Shown piece by piece: positions 25,924 to 38,787 of a stretch of 64,000 nucleotides of DNA. The translations under genes and the position numbers were made by a program. Numbering within the stretch: the first letter of the stretch is position 1; each line of letters begins with the position of its first letter. Location of the stretch: positions 124,001 to 188,000 of the forward strand of contig CAKAEH010000961.1 of assembly GCA_916381525.1 (NCBI GenBank), in the 5' to 3' direction. This DNA comes from Cercopithifilaria johnstoni (taxonomy: Eukaryota > Nematoda > Chromadorea > Rhabditida > Onchocercidae). Below the pieces are notes generated by a model, which did not search any database, was not told the DNA's origin, and saw only the letters and a program-made list of their open reading frames with translations.

Positions 25924-28900
25924 TTATCGACTTTCTTCTGCTTCCAATTTTGATAAATTCTCAATTTGAATCTGCAAATATCCCATCTTACAAGCACAGG
26001 ATTATTTACAACATGAAGGAAAAGTATCGCAAGAAATTACCTGACTTCCCACTGAAGGTTTAATACCCAGCATACGACAAAAGAAGTAATAGAAACCATT
26101 CAACGTCACTTCACTCGCGAAAGACCCTTTAAAGCCATGAGTTTCACCTAAAATGGTTGTTTAAATACTCAACCGAATTTGTGAGTTACAAAATGCCAGT
26201 GACATAGAAGGCATCATATAGCACTTTGTGATTTTGCTGATTAATAGATAATTCTTTCTCCATTTCTCCATGATCGATCTAAAATTACCTGGAAAAACAG
26301 TTAGTGAAGTGGGCACCCCTTTCATCTTTAACGCTTCATGTAACCGTACACTTTGTGCGAGTGGTACTACCGTATCATCTTCACCATGGAAGAATGCAAT
26401 TGGTGTTGAAAGCTGGTCTATGTGACTTAACGGTGACCTTTGCTCATAAAGGGCTTTCTCTTCCGGAAACTTTCCAATGAGCTGTTCGTTATAACCAAGC
26501 TCAAATTTGTGAGTGTCCTGAACGAAGCTTTTTTCAATCATATATATAAACTGCAATCTGCATTCAATAAAGTCTATTTCACTAAATAAATTTTCTGTTT
26601 TCAAACTCAAACTCACTTTCGTCAAACCAATCAAATCGCTCACACCGTACAGTGAGGCCGCTGCAGAAAATAAATCAGATTTTAAAATGGTGGCTAGAAG
26701 AAGATAACCGCCTGCCGAACTGCCCATAATACATAACCGTTTCGGATCAACCCGCTTCTGGGAAATTAAATGACTAGCAGCGTTAATCATATCATTTCTG
26801 TCAGCGACACCCCAATTACGTCGTAACATGTTACGGAAAACTTTCCCAAATCCTGTAAATTTAACAACTTATTTACAATTTTCATTATTTGAATATTTTC
26901 ACTCTAAAAGATGTATTTATTTACACGTACTTGTTTGCATATGTCTTCAAATAGCAAAATGCATGTGTTATATGTTTCGAAAACTCCGGCTTACTTTTCA
27001 CGTAGGAACAAAATATTAGAATTTAAAATATCAAACATCGAACCAGTGGAACCACGATAATTCACATCACAAACAGCGAAACCTCTTGTGGTTAGATACT
27101 GAATTCTCATATCAAGAGTGTTCGAAGAATAAGCCGTGGGACCACCATGTGCGAGTAGAACGACAGGTGGCAAAGTACCTTCTGGAGCTGCACACGTTTT
27201 GGACTGAAACAACTTCAATGATGATGCAGGAATGGAGATTGCAACTCGTTAAATTCAGAAAAGTAATTTTGAAATCTACGAAATGCCTCATACAAATAGA
27301 ATAATTAAGTAAAACATACTGATAAAGCTTTACTGCATTTTTTCAAATAATTTGGACCAAAACTAACAATTATCTAAATGACAGAATATATCATAACATT
27401 TAAAGCAACATTATAAAGAATTTTTAGGAGTTGTAAAATGATGTTTGAAAAAAAGATGTAAATCAAAATTCTTGCAAATTCTTGTTCTTAGGAAGTTGCA
27501 AATTGTTTGTAATACTAAATGTTACTAAATATTACAAACAAGAAAAATAATACTAAATATTACAAACAATTACAACTCTCGACTTGTAATCCAAACTTGC
27601 AAATTTTTTTCTCAAAGGTACGAATTTTTTAAGTGCTACTTTAGTAAAAAAGCACGCTATCGATGAAAATTCTTACAAATGGTGGGTAAAACCAGGCTTG
27701 TACAGTGATACCATCTGACTGAAAATACATCGATTCCGGCATTGAAATATCATACTTATCAATATCAGAGGAAAATCGTGATTCTCGGAGAACAACCACC
27801 TGTACGTGATATCTATAGTTTGTTGAAAGCACGAGCTAATCTATTTATTTTCTATAAGATCGCTCACGAAAATAATTCGATTACTGTTTGAACGATATAA
27901 ATTTAAATGTTTCACTTCACAAGCAGCAATTCTCTATCCAAACCGAAAAAGTTTTTTTCCCACTTTTCTCTATATGGTTGGATAAACACTACAAAATATT
28001 TCGATAAGAACGCAGAAACACAAAATATCTCATAATGTAAAAGGAGAAGTCAGACGGGAAAAACATCTATTAAATGTAGAAATGCAGCTGTGTTTTGAAG
28101 AACACCGACCTGCTCTGTATCGAGCTGAATTCTGATTACTGATGACGACTTGGCCGGACCTGAGGCAATCGCATAAGCAATACCGCTCTCATCTAGAGCG
28201 AGACATTTGAAACTTGTGTAGCCCGAGCAATTGATCGCTTTCACTTTTTTATTCCATTGCTTATACACCAATTTTCCAGAAACATTCATCAAAATGCCTA
28301 TAACATTGCCAATGTGTGTAGAAACATTCTACTGCTGTAATACAAAAAATGTGAATAACGCATAGAATACTTTCAACTTGAAAAAGAACATAGTATGCAA
28401 GTTATTTCACATGATAATTATGCATCATTCTCTTAAAAAAATATTAATTAACAGACTAACGTTTAATCATAAAGTGTGATTGAAAATAACCCCTTTTATT
28501 TGAAGCAAAATGATGCTCAGCAAATTGCCAAAGCGGAGCACCAATTTCTGCATCAACTGGAAATAAGTTTTGGTCCAATTTACGTTCAGTTAAGTTGACC
28601 TACAAAAAAAGAAAATTAAGAAAAATATTAGCAAAAATAACATTTTATTCTAACATCAAACAATGAAATCGAACTTCATTGGACCGAGTTAGACTATCAG
28701 CCCGAAGAGCAATTTTTTTGAGAGAAATATATACCTCTTCACAAAAATCATTTCTTTAATATATTTAAAGTTGGAAAAAAAAAACCTCGTATACATTCCA
28801 CCAATTAGTATGATCCGAAATTAAATATAAATTGCCAGCTGAATTCCACTCTGGACTATGATAATTGACACCTTCACGAGAAATTCGGAAAATCTCGTCA

Positions 28901-30608
28901 GTGTCACCATTTTCTTTAATTGAAGAAATAACAACTGTTGTTTCGTCCCATGGCTATGAAACACAAATAACTAAACCCCGAGTTTGTGATATAAGTAAGA
29001 CATACAATTTTCTTAACTTTTTTTCGCAACTTTTGAAATTTTTATTGCCAGTTTTAACGAAGCACGGGATGATCGTGAACCTTGTGAGGACCTCAGATAT
29101 TAATGTAACATCTAACAAGGCATATATACTCAACGACGGAAGGTTTTAATTACAATTTTTAAACCAAACAGAAAATTTCACACCATATTCGGCATATTCC
29201 ATTCCATCCACGTGAACCACTGTCCATTAGGACTTATGCGAGGAAACGCATAAAAGTCTGCACCAGTAACCTAAGTATATTTGAGTGTTATGTGTTTCAA
29301 GTTTATTTTATATTTTTAATCTTAAAATACAAAAATAGATTCAAATGAATTTAAGCTAAAAGCTATAAAGTAAATCTGCTTAAAGTTACTTACAATAGGC
29401 TGAACTGTACCTTCTACAATTCGCACGATCATATTTTCCACCTCGTTCCCAGAATGCACCTCATAAACAGCAAATAAGACATCCTGAAATTTATTCCTGA
29501 TTGTTATGAAATATGAATTTTTATGAAACTACAACATTATACCATCATCAGACGACGTTACGAAACAGTTTGGCCATATTGAAGTATCATTATTAACTTT
29601 TTCAATATATTTGAAAAATGCATAAACTACCTTGTGATAACACAGATCTGCGAAGCGATGTGAATGATCACCAGCAACAATCATCTTGGGTTCATTACCT
29701 GCGGCTACCTGCCTGAATATGCCATCCAGAGTAATATAATACGGCGCATCATCGACAACAATGAATGACCCACCACCGTATTCATGTACTGAACCAAAGA
29801 AGGAGTAAATTAAGGATTTAAAACTCCCTTTTTCAAACTATTTCACATGCGACTGTCTAGGAAGAAAATATGATGCTTAATGTTGATGAATGACTTAAAT
29901 GCTGACGATATTAAGTTCACTTTCTGATAATGAGCAACACTTGTGTTCTTTTTTTCTGCTAAATTATCTTCTTAGAAACATAAGCCATAAATCTATAGAA
30001 TTTTTCTAAGCAATAAGTATATGTAAACACCTGTACTCCTTACGCTAACATCTTGTGGAGTCCATTCAATTATTTCATCTTCATCTTTTTTCGCTTGAAA
30101 CAGTGCTCGTCGGCCAGTAGGAAATTTTGATTCCACCCAAAATACTGAGTCTAAAATGATAAGCTTATGAAAACAAACAGTTCAACAGCATGTAACATTC
30201 ATCAGTAACAAATAAAAAAAGTCGACTCCGAAAAAAGATAGAACAACTATAGTCCTTTTTTAATTAAGGAAGATGATGCCATATGCGGTTGATTTGAAAC
30301 TGGTTGAACCATAAGCCAATCAATTAAATCCAATGGTATGACAATTAGCAATGTGAAGATCTTGGTAGAAATTCTACCAATATAAATATGGATATATCTC
30401 AGTAGTCTGCACTATTAATAAGACAGCTGAACAACTATTATTCGTACCATTAACACAATAATTGAATAATCCTCAATGATAACAATTAAAATGTACTTTC
30501 ACCACACTGCAATTCAGAAATCACTTTACAATTGCCACTATTCAAAACACTTGTATCGACAGAACTCCACCAACTTCCATATTCGGCTATCACTTTTTTT
30601 GAACTCAT
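25924..30608 (-). CDS. S9 family serine peptidase (prolyl oligopeptidase / DPP-type)
   Basis: Exons in transcription order: 30497-30608, 30031-30150, 29631-29788, 29394-29483, 29184-29270, 28786-28953, 28491-28599, 28110-28297, 27677-27799, 27044-27203, 26617-26852, 26289-26517, 26041-26147, 25924-25971. The sum is 1,935 nt, giving 644 aa starting MSSKKVIAEYG. The N-terminal half is a beta-propeller with signature stretches VHEYGGGSF, ADFYAFPRISPNG and SPEWNSAGNLYLISD. The C-terminal alpha/beta-hydrolase domain carries the catalytic triad: Ser484 (GSSAGG), Asp565 (HGEDDTVVP) and His597 (ETHGF). NYRGSTG precedes the nucleophile, as in acylaminoacyl-peptidase-like members. There is no signal peptide or membrane anchor, so a cytosolic exo- or oligopeptidase is likely; substrate unknown. 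It resembles nematode DPF proteins, but the exact orthologue is not assigned. A splice acceptor about 48 nt upstream of the ATG (near 30657) may be a trans-splice site. Intron 11 (26518-26616) happens to stay open, so a single-frame reading overstates the exon. Confidence 0.92.
27501..27572. repeat. Short direct/inverted repeat in an S9 peptidase intron
   Basis: An 18-bp unit TACTAAATATTACAAACA is present twice (27523-27540 and 27551-27568). The left end (27501-27514) is the inverted complement of the right end, so the whole block can fold back. Intronic, AT-rich, no further function visible. Confidence 0.65.
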
Positions 30609-31578
30609 TGTATCTAGGATTCGATTGTTATTAATGATGAGGAACGAAGAAACATTCTGAAAATAAGACGAGAAAATACAACATCGTTAGAGACGTCGAA
30701 GCGATCAATAGAGTCATACTGATTTCCTTAAATTTTATCAATATTTCCCAGAAGTAAAATGGATTCAATAAGGTGATTATTTCGCATATCACCTAACTCA
30801 CCTAAATCTGAATCCATATCTTAGTGTTATAGCTCTTATTTTCCAATACAGAGATATATATTCAGAGATATATAAGAAATTAGCAAAGTAGATAAGTTTA
30901 TTTCTGCAACTAATATGCTTTCAGTAACTTCCGCTCTTTAATTCTATAACGTTATTTTTCTCTGTTTACCGAACTGTGCCATCATCTCTCATCCAATAAT
31001 TCAAATATAACTAATTCCGATCAAATCACCGCTTTTGTTCCATACATCCCGTACACAGTTTCACATCCGTAGTATAGAGTTGGTATGAAACTGGAGACTC
31101 TCGCAACGTTAGTGGTGTAGAAAAGGTGGAACCTGGAACGGGTGTAGCGTCGGACAGGTTTAGCCAGTCAGTTATATGTGTAGTTCATGTGAGACCGATC
31201 AAACTGAAGTCTTAATAAACGTGGGATTTTTGGATTTAGCATATTTCCCAGAATTAACTCTAATGCAAAATTTAGGGTGTAATAATTTTACTCTTTTTAT
31301 TAATCTTTTTTTACGCAATTATTTTCCATAAGTCAATTCTTTGCTTGTGTATATATCACTTCCTTATATGAAATCTTCCCCGTGCTTAATTTGCATTCAT
31401 AACAATTGTTCGCGTTGATGCTTTGATGGATTATCGCCTTCTACAGTACGAGTGCTACTCAATGATCATTTATGCCTGTCTAGATATAAACCACAGATTA
31501 CATGATGCTTTATTTTGAAGGAAAATATACGGTGGATAATAATTTGTCAAATGAATTCGTTACAGGTAGACGTGAAAT
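30609..31578. promoter_or_regulatory. Head-to-head promoter region (S9 peptidase / cct-6)
   Basis: About 970 bp separate two start codons pointing away from each other, so both promoters must lie here. The centre (about 31030-31200) is noticeably richer in G and C than the surroundings and carries GGTGGAACC and GGAACGGGTG stretches, the best place for shared control elements. No TATA box or named site could be assigned. AG acceptors at about 30657 (minus strand) and 31564-31565 (plus strand) probably mark trans-splice sites. Confidence 0.5.
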
Positions 31579-34500
31579 ATGGCATCAATTCTTTGTTTGA
31601 ATTCTAAAGCTGAATTGGCTCGCCATGCGGCAGCATTAGAATTAAATGTGAGTGGGGCGAAAGGACTGATGGAAGTGATGCGTACGAATCTCGGACCCAA
31701 GGGAACAATGAAAATGTTTGTTTGGTTTTGTTTAAAGAAAAAGGAACATCAATAAAACAGATGAAGGAAGCTAGGATCTGATATGTGATCATACTTTGTA
31801 TAATCTGACTGTACATTCAGACTGATGATCACAATTACTTTTATAGTTAGTCATTCACGTTTTACAGGCTTGTGTCTGGTGCAGGTGATATCAAATTGAC
31901 GAAGGACGGTAATGTACTGCTGCATGAAATGGTAAGTTGATCGTATTTGAGGTTGTAGTCGTCTTCTTGATGGTCAGACAACACAGTTGAAATAGTTTTA
32001 CATAAAGAAGTTGTAAATTTTTTATTTCAAACTTTATGCAAGTAATATCTACTTGTAGCAAATTCAACATCCAACAGCCGCGATGATTGCAAAAGCTACA
32101 ACAGCTCAGGATGATGTGACTGGTGATGGTACCACTTCTACTGTTCTTTTCATAGGAGAACTCCTCAAACAAGCTGATCTTTATGTTCCTGAAGTATGTG
32201 TAAAAGGACTATTATTGCAAGAGTTTTTTTTTTTTGAAAATTCCTTTTTTGGTTGCTTTCAACATTTCATCATCATTTGTGTTATTTCAGGGTGTTCACC
32301 CAAGACTAATCACAGAAGGCTTCGAGTATGCGAGTAAGAAAACTCTTGAATTTCTGGAATATTTCAAGCAAACACCAAAAATTGACCGTGGACTGTTGAT
32401 CGAGGTATTTATTGATAAATAAGATATTCTGATTTGTGTTATATATAAGACATATTTTCTGTGTTTTCAAAGGTTATTTTAGTGGAATTCCACTTCTGCG
32501 ATGAATTTACCATTGCGAATACAAAAAACAAAAAGAAAAAAAAGATCTTATGATCTTTAGCATTTAGGCGCCTTCGCTAGTTAGGTCTGGTTTCATCTCT
32601 TAAGCAACTTCTATTTCATATTTTTTGGAAGAAGTTTTGCAAACATAAGAAATGTGCTTTATTTAGCTAACTTTGATAAGGAATTTTCACTTTCACTTCT
32701 GTTTAAAAAAGTTATTTTAGTGGAATTCCACTTCTGCGACGAAAAGATTAATTCGTCATATAAGGAGAAGTTGCATCAATTTTTATATAGGTTGCACGGA
32801 CCTCATTGCGAACAAAACTTAATCAAAAGTTAGCTGATCATATAACGGAATGTGTTGTGGATGCTGTGTTGGCAATACGAATTGGAAACGATTTGCGTCC
32901 AGATTTGCATATGATTGAAATGCAGGTGTGTGAATTTCAACACAGTAAAAATGAATTTATTAGAATAAGTTATTTAAAGATACATGTGGTTAGAAAAATG
33001 GATACGCTAGTTTTCTTATTTGGATCAGGTTCAAAATTTTTTTGCTTTAGTTGCTATATGAGCACTCATTATTCCGTTAATATATTTATATGGAACAATT
33101 AACATAGATGAATATAAGACAGTTTTGCTTACTTTTAAAAAGTAAAATATTTTTGATGAGAATATGGTAAATGAAATGGCAGGTGAATTTTGATTTTCAG
33201 GAGATGCAACATGAAAGCGATATGGATACTAAACTGATACGCGGATTAGTTTTGGATCACGGCTCGCGACATCCTGATATGCCGAAAAATCTCAAGAATG
33301 CTTTCATTTTAACATGCAACGTTTCGTTGGAATACGAGAAAACGTCATAGTTTTTTTATTCATATTCCTGCTTTCACCGTTTCTCAGGCTTTATCTGACT
33401 TACTCACCTTTCCTTCGTCAGTAGCGCTCTTCAGTATTTACTTATAGGGATATTGCAGGAGTGTAGCATGATAAGTTTTTAGAAAGTACGGGATGTGTTT
33501 TTCAAAGTATTGGAAAATTCCTCTTTAACATTCTTTGCAATAAGCTTGCTTCTTAGAATATCACGAACAAAGAGATCAGTGTTAGATGATACGAAGTGCT
33601 TCCAAGTATTAAATGAATTATTCGTACATTTTTAGCGAAGTCAATTCGGGTTTTTTCTACAAATCAGCATCTGAACGAGAAAAGCTTGTTGCTGCTGAGA
33701 GAGAGTTTATTATGCGCAGAGTCCAGAAAATTATTGATCTGAAAAAGAAGGTATGTGATGAGGCAGAAAAAGCTGATGGAAAAAAACGTGGTTTTGTGGT
33801 AATTAACCAAAAGGTTCGTTGTTCGTTTCTGTACCTACGTGATTTCCGAAATTTATGTAATATAGAATCAATGCTTTTTAAAAACTTTGAAGACCGAAAA
33901 GACATTTATTAGAAACAAATATAATTTAAACTACGAAATTACAGGGTATTGATCCACCATCATTAGACATGTTAGCGAAAAATGGCATTCTGGCGTTGAG
34001 ACGAGCAAAGCGACGTAATATGGAACGATTGCAATTGGCGGTTGGGGGCGAAGCAGTGAATTCAGTTGATGACCTTACACCAAATATACTCGGACATGCT
34101 GGCACAGTTTACGAGCATGTTTTAGTAAGTTTTAGGATAACTAACAGAAGCTGAAGGCGCGATTGTTCTGATTCTGATTCAGTAAAAATGTTCCCAACAT
34201 TTAAGATTTTATATTGATTAAATATAAGGTTTTATAAGCAAGTTGTAGTGTTTGGTTGATTCAAAGAGTTATGATAGTTCTAACATTTTGGAACGTAAAA
34301 AGTACGTTTACCGTTCAAAATAGTATAAAATGTTCCAACAATTTCCAATATATATTATCACCTTTACTATATCAGTGGTTTCAATGTTTTCGGTTTTAAA
34401 CTTGTCATATTCACATTATTTATTGCAGATTCATACTTCCGCATTTTTCGTTTCCATCTTTTTTAATAATCTTGGCAAGGATGCAGCTTCGTGAGAAAGT

Positions 34501-35877
34501 AGGATGAAATTATGAGCAGAAATTACCAAATTTTGTGCAATTGTGTTGTTTTAATGTCATACTTATTTCCAGGGCGAAGACAAGTACACGTTTATTGAGG
34601 ATTGCAAAGATCCGAAATCAGTAACTATTTTGTTAAAAGGACCCAATAAACATACAATTACACAAATTAAAGATGCTCTTCATGACGGTATTAGAGCAGT
34701 TTTCAATACATACAGTGATCGTAAGTTGCAAACTTTTACTTCAGTTGTATTAATCTTGAGAACATAGCATTGAGTAGATTAAAGAATAATTTAACAGTAT
34801 TTCATTGAAGTGTAGAGCTGCAGTGGTATCATGAAAGAACATATTCTGAATTATTGAATCATTTTCATTTTAGATGTTTTATAGTTTATATCATGTGTCT
34901 TATCTGTATCTACTTTTCTTATAAATGCAATAACTGTGCTATTTGTCCGCATTGCAGAAGCAGTTGTACCAGGAGCTGGTGCTTTTGAAATTGGTGCACA
35001 TTGCATGCTGAAGCATGAGGTGGACAAAGTGAAAGGCCGAGCTAAGTTGGGAGTACAGGTAAGCAGAATTATAGAAGATTTTGTCGAACGTGTTTTGTGA
35101 ATCAGGAAAAATATGTCCCGTAATAACTCCATTTAAATAAACAAGGTCACTTTCAATACCTGTTTTTTTTTTAATGTTCTAGGCCTATGCAGATGCACTG
35201 TTAGTAATTCCAAAGACATTAGCAACGAATGCAGGATTCGATGCACAGGAAACAATAGTGAAATTAATAGAGGAACGGAATGCTTGCAAGGGCAAAATGC
35301 CCGTTGGCTTAGACATCACATCAGGCGAACCGTGCAATCCTCAGGTAACAATGACTTTTTATGATTGGAAGTTTCATGTGTGGAAGATTACTTAAATTTC
35401 ACAGGGTCTTTTAAGTTTCTAAAAATTTTTTTAGTGTTACCTCTGCTAAATTTCTTAGCCATCATCGAATACATCACTATATCTGATTGTGGCATCACTA
35501 TATCTCATATAAAATATAACTATGTTTTGAATTTCTAAATAGCTCCAATTGCTTGTGTTTAATAACTTATGTAGACGCTGTCTCCTTAGATTGCTAGGTA
35601 AGTGTTTCTAAAATCCAGGCTATAGTTATTCTTTACCAAATTTTGTAATCAAATTTTATTTGGGAAATGTCGTAGTTGTTGATTGGAGAGAATTTCTAAT
35701 TACGATTTTTGTGTATTTTTATTCCGTAAAATTGAAATACATAATTTTTAGGGTATTTGGGATAACGTTGTCGTCAAGCAGAATAGTTTAGCATCAGCTT
35801 GTGTTATCGCATGCAATTTGCTTCATGTTGATGAAGTAATGCGTGCCGGTATGACAAACTTAAAAGGTGGTAAATGA
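31579..35877 (+). CDS. cct-6: T-complex protein 1 subunit zeta (CCT6, chaperonin)
   Basis: Exons: 31579-31715, 31868-31931, 32059-32193, 32291-32404, 32791-32925, 33201-33343, 33636-33813, 33945-34124, 34573-34720, 34958-35058, 35183-35344, 35752-35877. The sum is 1,623 nt, giving 540 aa, the normal length for this subunit. It is one of eight paralogous subunits of the cytosolic TRiC/CCT double ring, which folds actin, tubulin and many WD-repeat proteins with ATP. Group II chaperonin signatures are intact: TNLGPKGT, LTKDGNVLL, the ATPase motif GDGTT (residues 89-93, Asp90), TEVNSGFFYKS, and VPGAGAFE with GIWDNV near the end. The zeta-specific stretch LRRAKRRNMERL is conserved. The start is fixed by MASILCLNSKAELARHAAA, and an acceptor 13 nt upstream suggests trans-splicing. 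No lesions were seen. Confidence 0.98.
32473..32739. repeat. 29-bp direct repeat in cct-6 intron 4
   Basis: Identical copies at 32473-32501 and 32711-32739, 238 nt apart start to start, both centred on the 12-nt palindrome GTGGAATTCCAC. Both lie within the 386-nt intron between cct-6 exons 4 and 5. Confidence 0.8.
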
Positions 35878-36254
35878 ATGGAAAATGATTGTTGGAGATA
35901 AAATGCTTATTTTGCTTTCTTTATTGTTTTATTTGTTCTATTATTAAATTTGCTGCATTTCGATATAGATTGACACACTTCTTATTCATGGTTGGGTTTC
36001 TAGGCAAAATTTTTGGGGATAGATTTCCCCTTTGTTTTGCATTTTTTTGCACTTTTATCTCTTCTTACTCTTCGAGTCGAAGAATAACTTTAGAATTGTA
36101 ACAGTGCAAGTAAATAATATTTTCCCGCCAGAAAACTGGGCCAAGAAATATCTGTTTGCTTGATTTTTAATAAATGCTGATTGCAGTTAGTGGCGTAGTT
36201 TGTTTTTACATTATATATTTCATTTCAAAGAAGCAAAAAGAAATGTGAAATAAG
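35878..36254. other. Convergent intergenic region (cct-6 / lipase)
   Basis: 377 bp between facing stop codons, holding both 3' UTRs. A plus-strand AATAAA at 36169-36174 would serve cct-6, giving a 3' UTR of roughly 300 nt. No clear minus-strand poly(A) signal for the lipase was found. The 70-codon frame at 35889-36101 is T-rich and unsupported. Confidence 0.6.
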
Positions 36255-38787
36255 TTAAATTGAATGATGTACAACTGCTTCGTACTGTCTTAATTCCGTC
36301 AGATCTTTCATCGCCATGTGACCGTTCCTGTCGGATACCCAACGACCATTCATTCCCGGTATACGACTGGTTGGTTTGCCCCAGGTCATTCCTCGAAACA
36401 GTAACACTTCATCTACTGAAAAAGGAAAGTGTAGTTTCCTGCCATTTTGCGCAATTTTTTTGTCCTTCACTTTTATTGCGACACCCCACGGGAAGCTGCA
36501 TGGTGTCGTTCAATTTGTTCCAAAGGATCAAGCTTTCAACTTTATAGTTTCCAACTCCAGACAACAAATAATTACCGTCGGACCACATGGCGTATACATG
36601 ATCAGCTTCCCGATTCGAATCGTTATTTAAATTCTCCAAAAAGGCAGAGTAGTTTTTTTGTTTGCATTCAGAGTCCGGATATCCACAAATTAACTGCAAG
36701 ATGTTTTCATCTGATTGGTTCAAAACTTGTACTGATCATTTATAAAAAGGATACCTGTGGTCATCAATGGAAATATTTGGAAGATTATTACATGTTAATA
36801 CGATGAATCACTGCTCTCTCTTTGGGTAAACATTTGGTCGAAGTTTCGGTAATACGGAGTTTTTAAATCATTGTTCGCTACTACTAATTGAAGCTAACAT
36901 ATGACATGGTCTAAATGTTTTTTAATTTAAATATCATTGCGCAAAGCTGCGTGCATTTAATAGCAATTTTCAGAAATTTGGGCAACAAATCGCTCAAACA
37001 TCAGAAGATTGGACAATATGAGTTTACAATAATGAGAGGTTTACCTGATCCTCACAGGTATATCCAGGATACAAACCATCCAAAGCATTGCACCACGCTG
37101 GTATTGTTTGTGCCAGTTGACAAATGCAAAGACCATAATTGGCACCAGAAATGCCCAAAAACGTATCAACTCGATGACCCAAAGGTTTCCCAAGAATGCA
37201 ATTTCCATCAGTTGCTATCAGGTCACCACCTTTTAGAACTTTCCTAAAAAGAGTCCTTACATGTAATGACCTCATTTTAAACTTGTTTCGCTGTTAAATT
37301 TACCGGTCCAAAGTAAAAGCTAGTTGACCGAATTGCAATAAATTATTTGAAACTTCTGTAAAGTATCACGTTCGGTTCTTATTAGTATTAGCTGCTTGCC
37401 CAACGTAATTGAAGCCGAACGAAGCTTTTAATTTAGTGCCAATAAACTTGGTCGCCTTATTTTAAAAGCTCATAGTGACCTAATATTTTAATCTTGTTGG
37501 AAAAATCAAAAGTTTTCCCTTTTCTATTTTTTGAAAATTACTTCATTTCGTACTTAATTAATTAAAAATCGGTAAACTCGAAAAGCGGCTTTTACTAAAT
37601 TATAAGAAAATGTTGGCAAGCTTTAAGATTACTCATTACAATGTGTCCCCTAGTAACATGGTTGTATGCAGGACATGACTTCATACTGATGAATTTTCTG
37701 AAGCAGATTCTCTATGCCAGCTGTTTTTCAGATTATCGATAATTTTGAATCGATTTTTCTATTTTACATTCCGAAATCTTCTATCCCGAATTAAAAGTTT
37801 ACTTAAAATCATCTTATAATGCAAAAAGTTAAATATGTTTAATCTTTGAAAGGTTGCAAGCATGAGAGAAACTAAATTCTTGAAACTTTTGTAGAACATT
37901 CTGTCAATCGAATAAGCAAAAATGTTTATCAATTTTATTTGAGAAACGATCCTATGTTGTATAAAAAGATATTCACTGTTAAAGGATTCAGTAAAATTTA
38001 TAAAAATTAATTAAAGAAATTTACCTCATTAATGGTACGGCAAGAGAATGTGCAATAACATCAACCTTTGATGCACCAGTGTAATCCAATACAGCAATAA
38101 GAAATTTCCTCAAATATATAAGATTTGAACAAGTATGCATGGTACTGTAAGTTGTCAAAATATTTCCACCTGCCCAAGTATCACCCCAGGTTGTTGCATA
38201 TAATTCGGCTGAGGTATAATTCTGTTCCAAGAAATATTGAATTGATCGTGACCATCCGGTTGCTAAAGGTGGTTGTATGTATAATGCTGCATCGGCATTA
38301 CCGTGTACAAAGATCACTGGCTCCCGTGATATCTGCAAATAGTTTCATTAGAAAATCAGAATGCTTCAGAGAAAAAAGAAATGTATATGACTGAGTAATA
38401 AATGATTAGTTTTTCTATTCAAAATCATCTCGTCAACCTAAATCAATTCTTGAAAAGAATCAAAGTTCACAAAGACATCTAATTGCTGTTGACTTTTAAA
38501 AATAATTCAATCCAGACCAAGTAATAAGCTATATTCATTAGAAAATGATTGAAAAGATACAAAACAAAGCTTCTTACTCTTTGACTTCTTTTCTTTCTAC
38601 CACCAAAGCTACCGCTTGGGCCAATATCTGGCCGATCAAAATTTAAACTTTCATAACCATTTGCCACAAGCCAATTTTGAAAGTCATCGGTAAGTGGTCC
38701 AATCGGTCGACTTCGACTACTTTGTCCTTTTACCAATGAGAATAAGTATAATATGAAAATCCAAACACGCCTATGATGAAACCTCAT
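36255..38787 (-). CDS. Secreted class 2-type lipase (nematode LIPS family)
   Basis: Exons in transcription order: 38578-38787, 38025-38332, 37045-37243, 36576-36693, 36255-36415. The sum is 996 nt, giving 331 aa. The N-terminus MRFHHRRVWIFILYLFSLVKG is a clear signal peptide, so the enzyme is secreted or lumenal. The core is an alpha/beta hydrolase of the lipase class 2/EstA-like family common in nematodes: oxyanion segment PVIFVHGNAD (from residue 75), YATTWGDT, then VDVIAHSLA with the predicted nucleophile Ser166. TFLGISGANYGL, DHVYAMWSD and DEVLLF follow, with the probable acid near the last two, and the C-terminal NGHMAMKD supplies the likely His. The nucleophile elbow reads AHSLA, where family members usually have AHSMG. 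It would hydrolyse lipid esters; the substrate is not predictable. Confidence 0.88.

Noticed and set aside
26518..26616. Continuous minus-strand reading frame through the S9 catalytic region
   Set aside because: This stretch is an intron with a GTGAGT donor and TTCAG acceptor that happens to lack stops; the family sequence continues only when it is removed.
33657..33905. Minus-strand 82-codon frame inside cct-6
   Set aside because: Antisense shadow of cct-6 exon 7, whose plus-strand translation is strongly conserved.
36447..36806. 119-codon plus-strand frame overlapping the lipase
   Set aside because: Antisense shadow of lipase exons 4 and 5, which carry the conserved lipase motifs on the minus strand.
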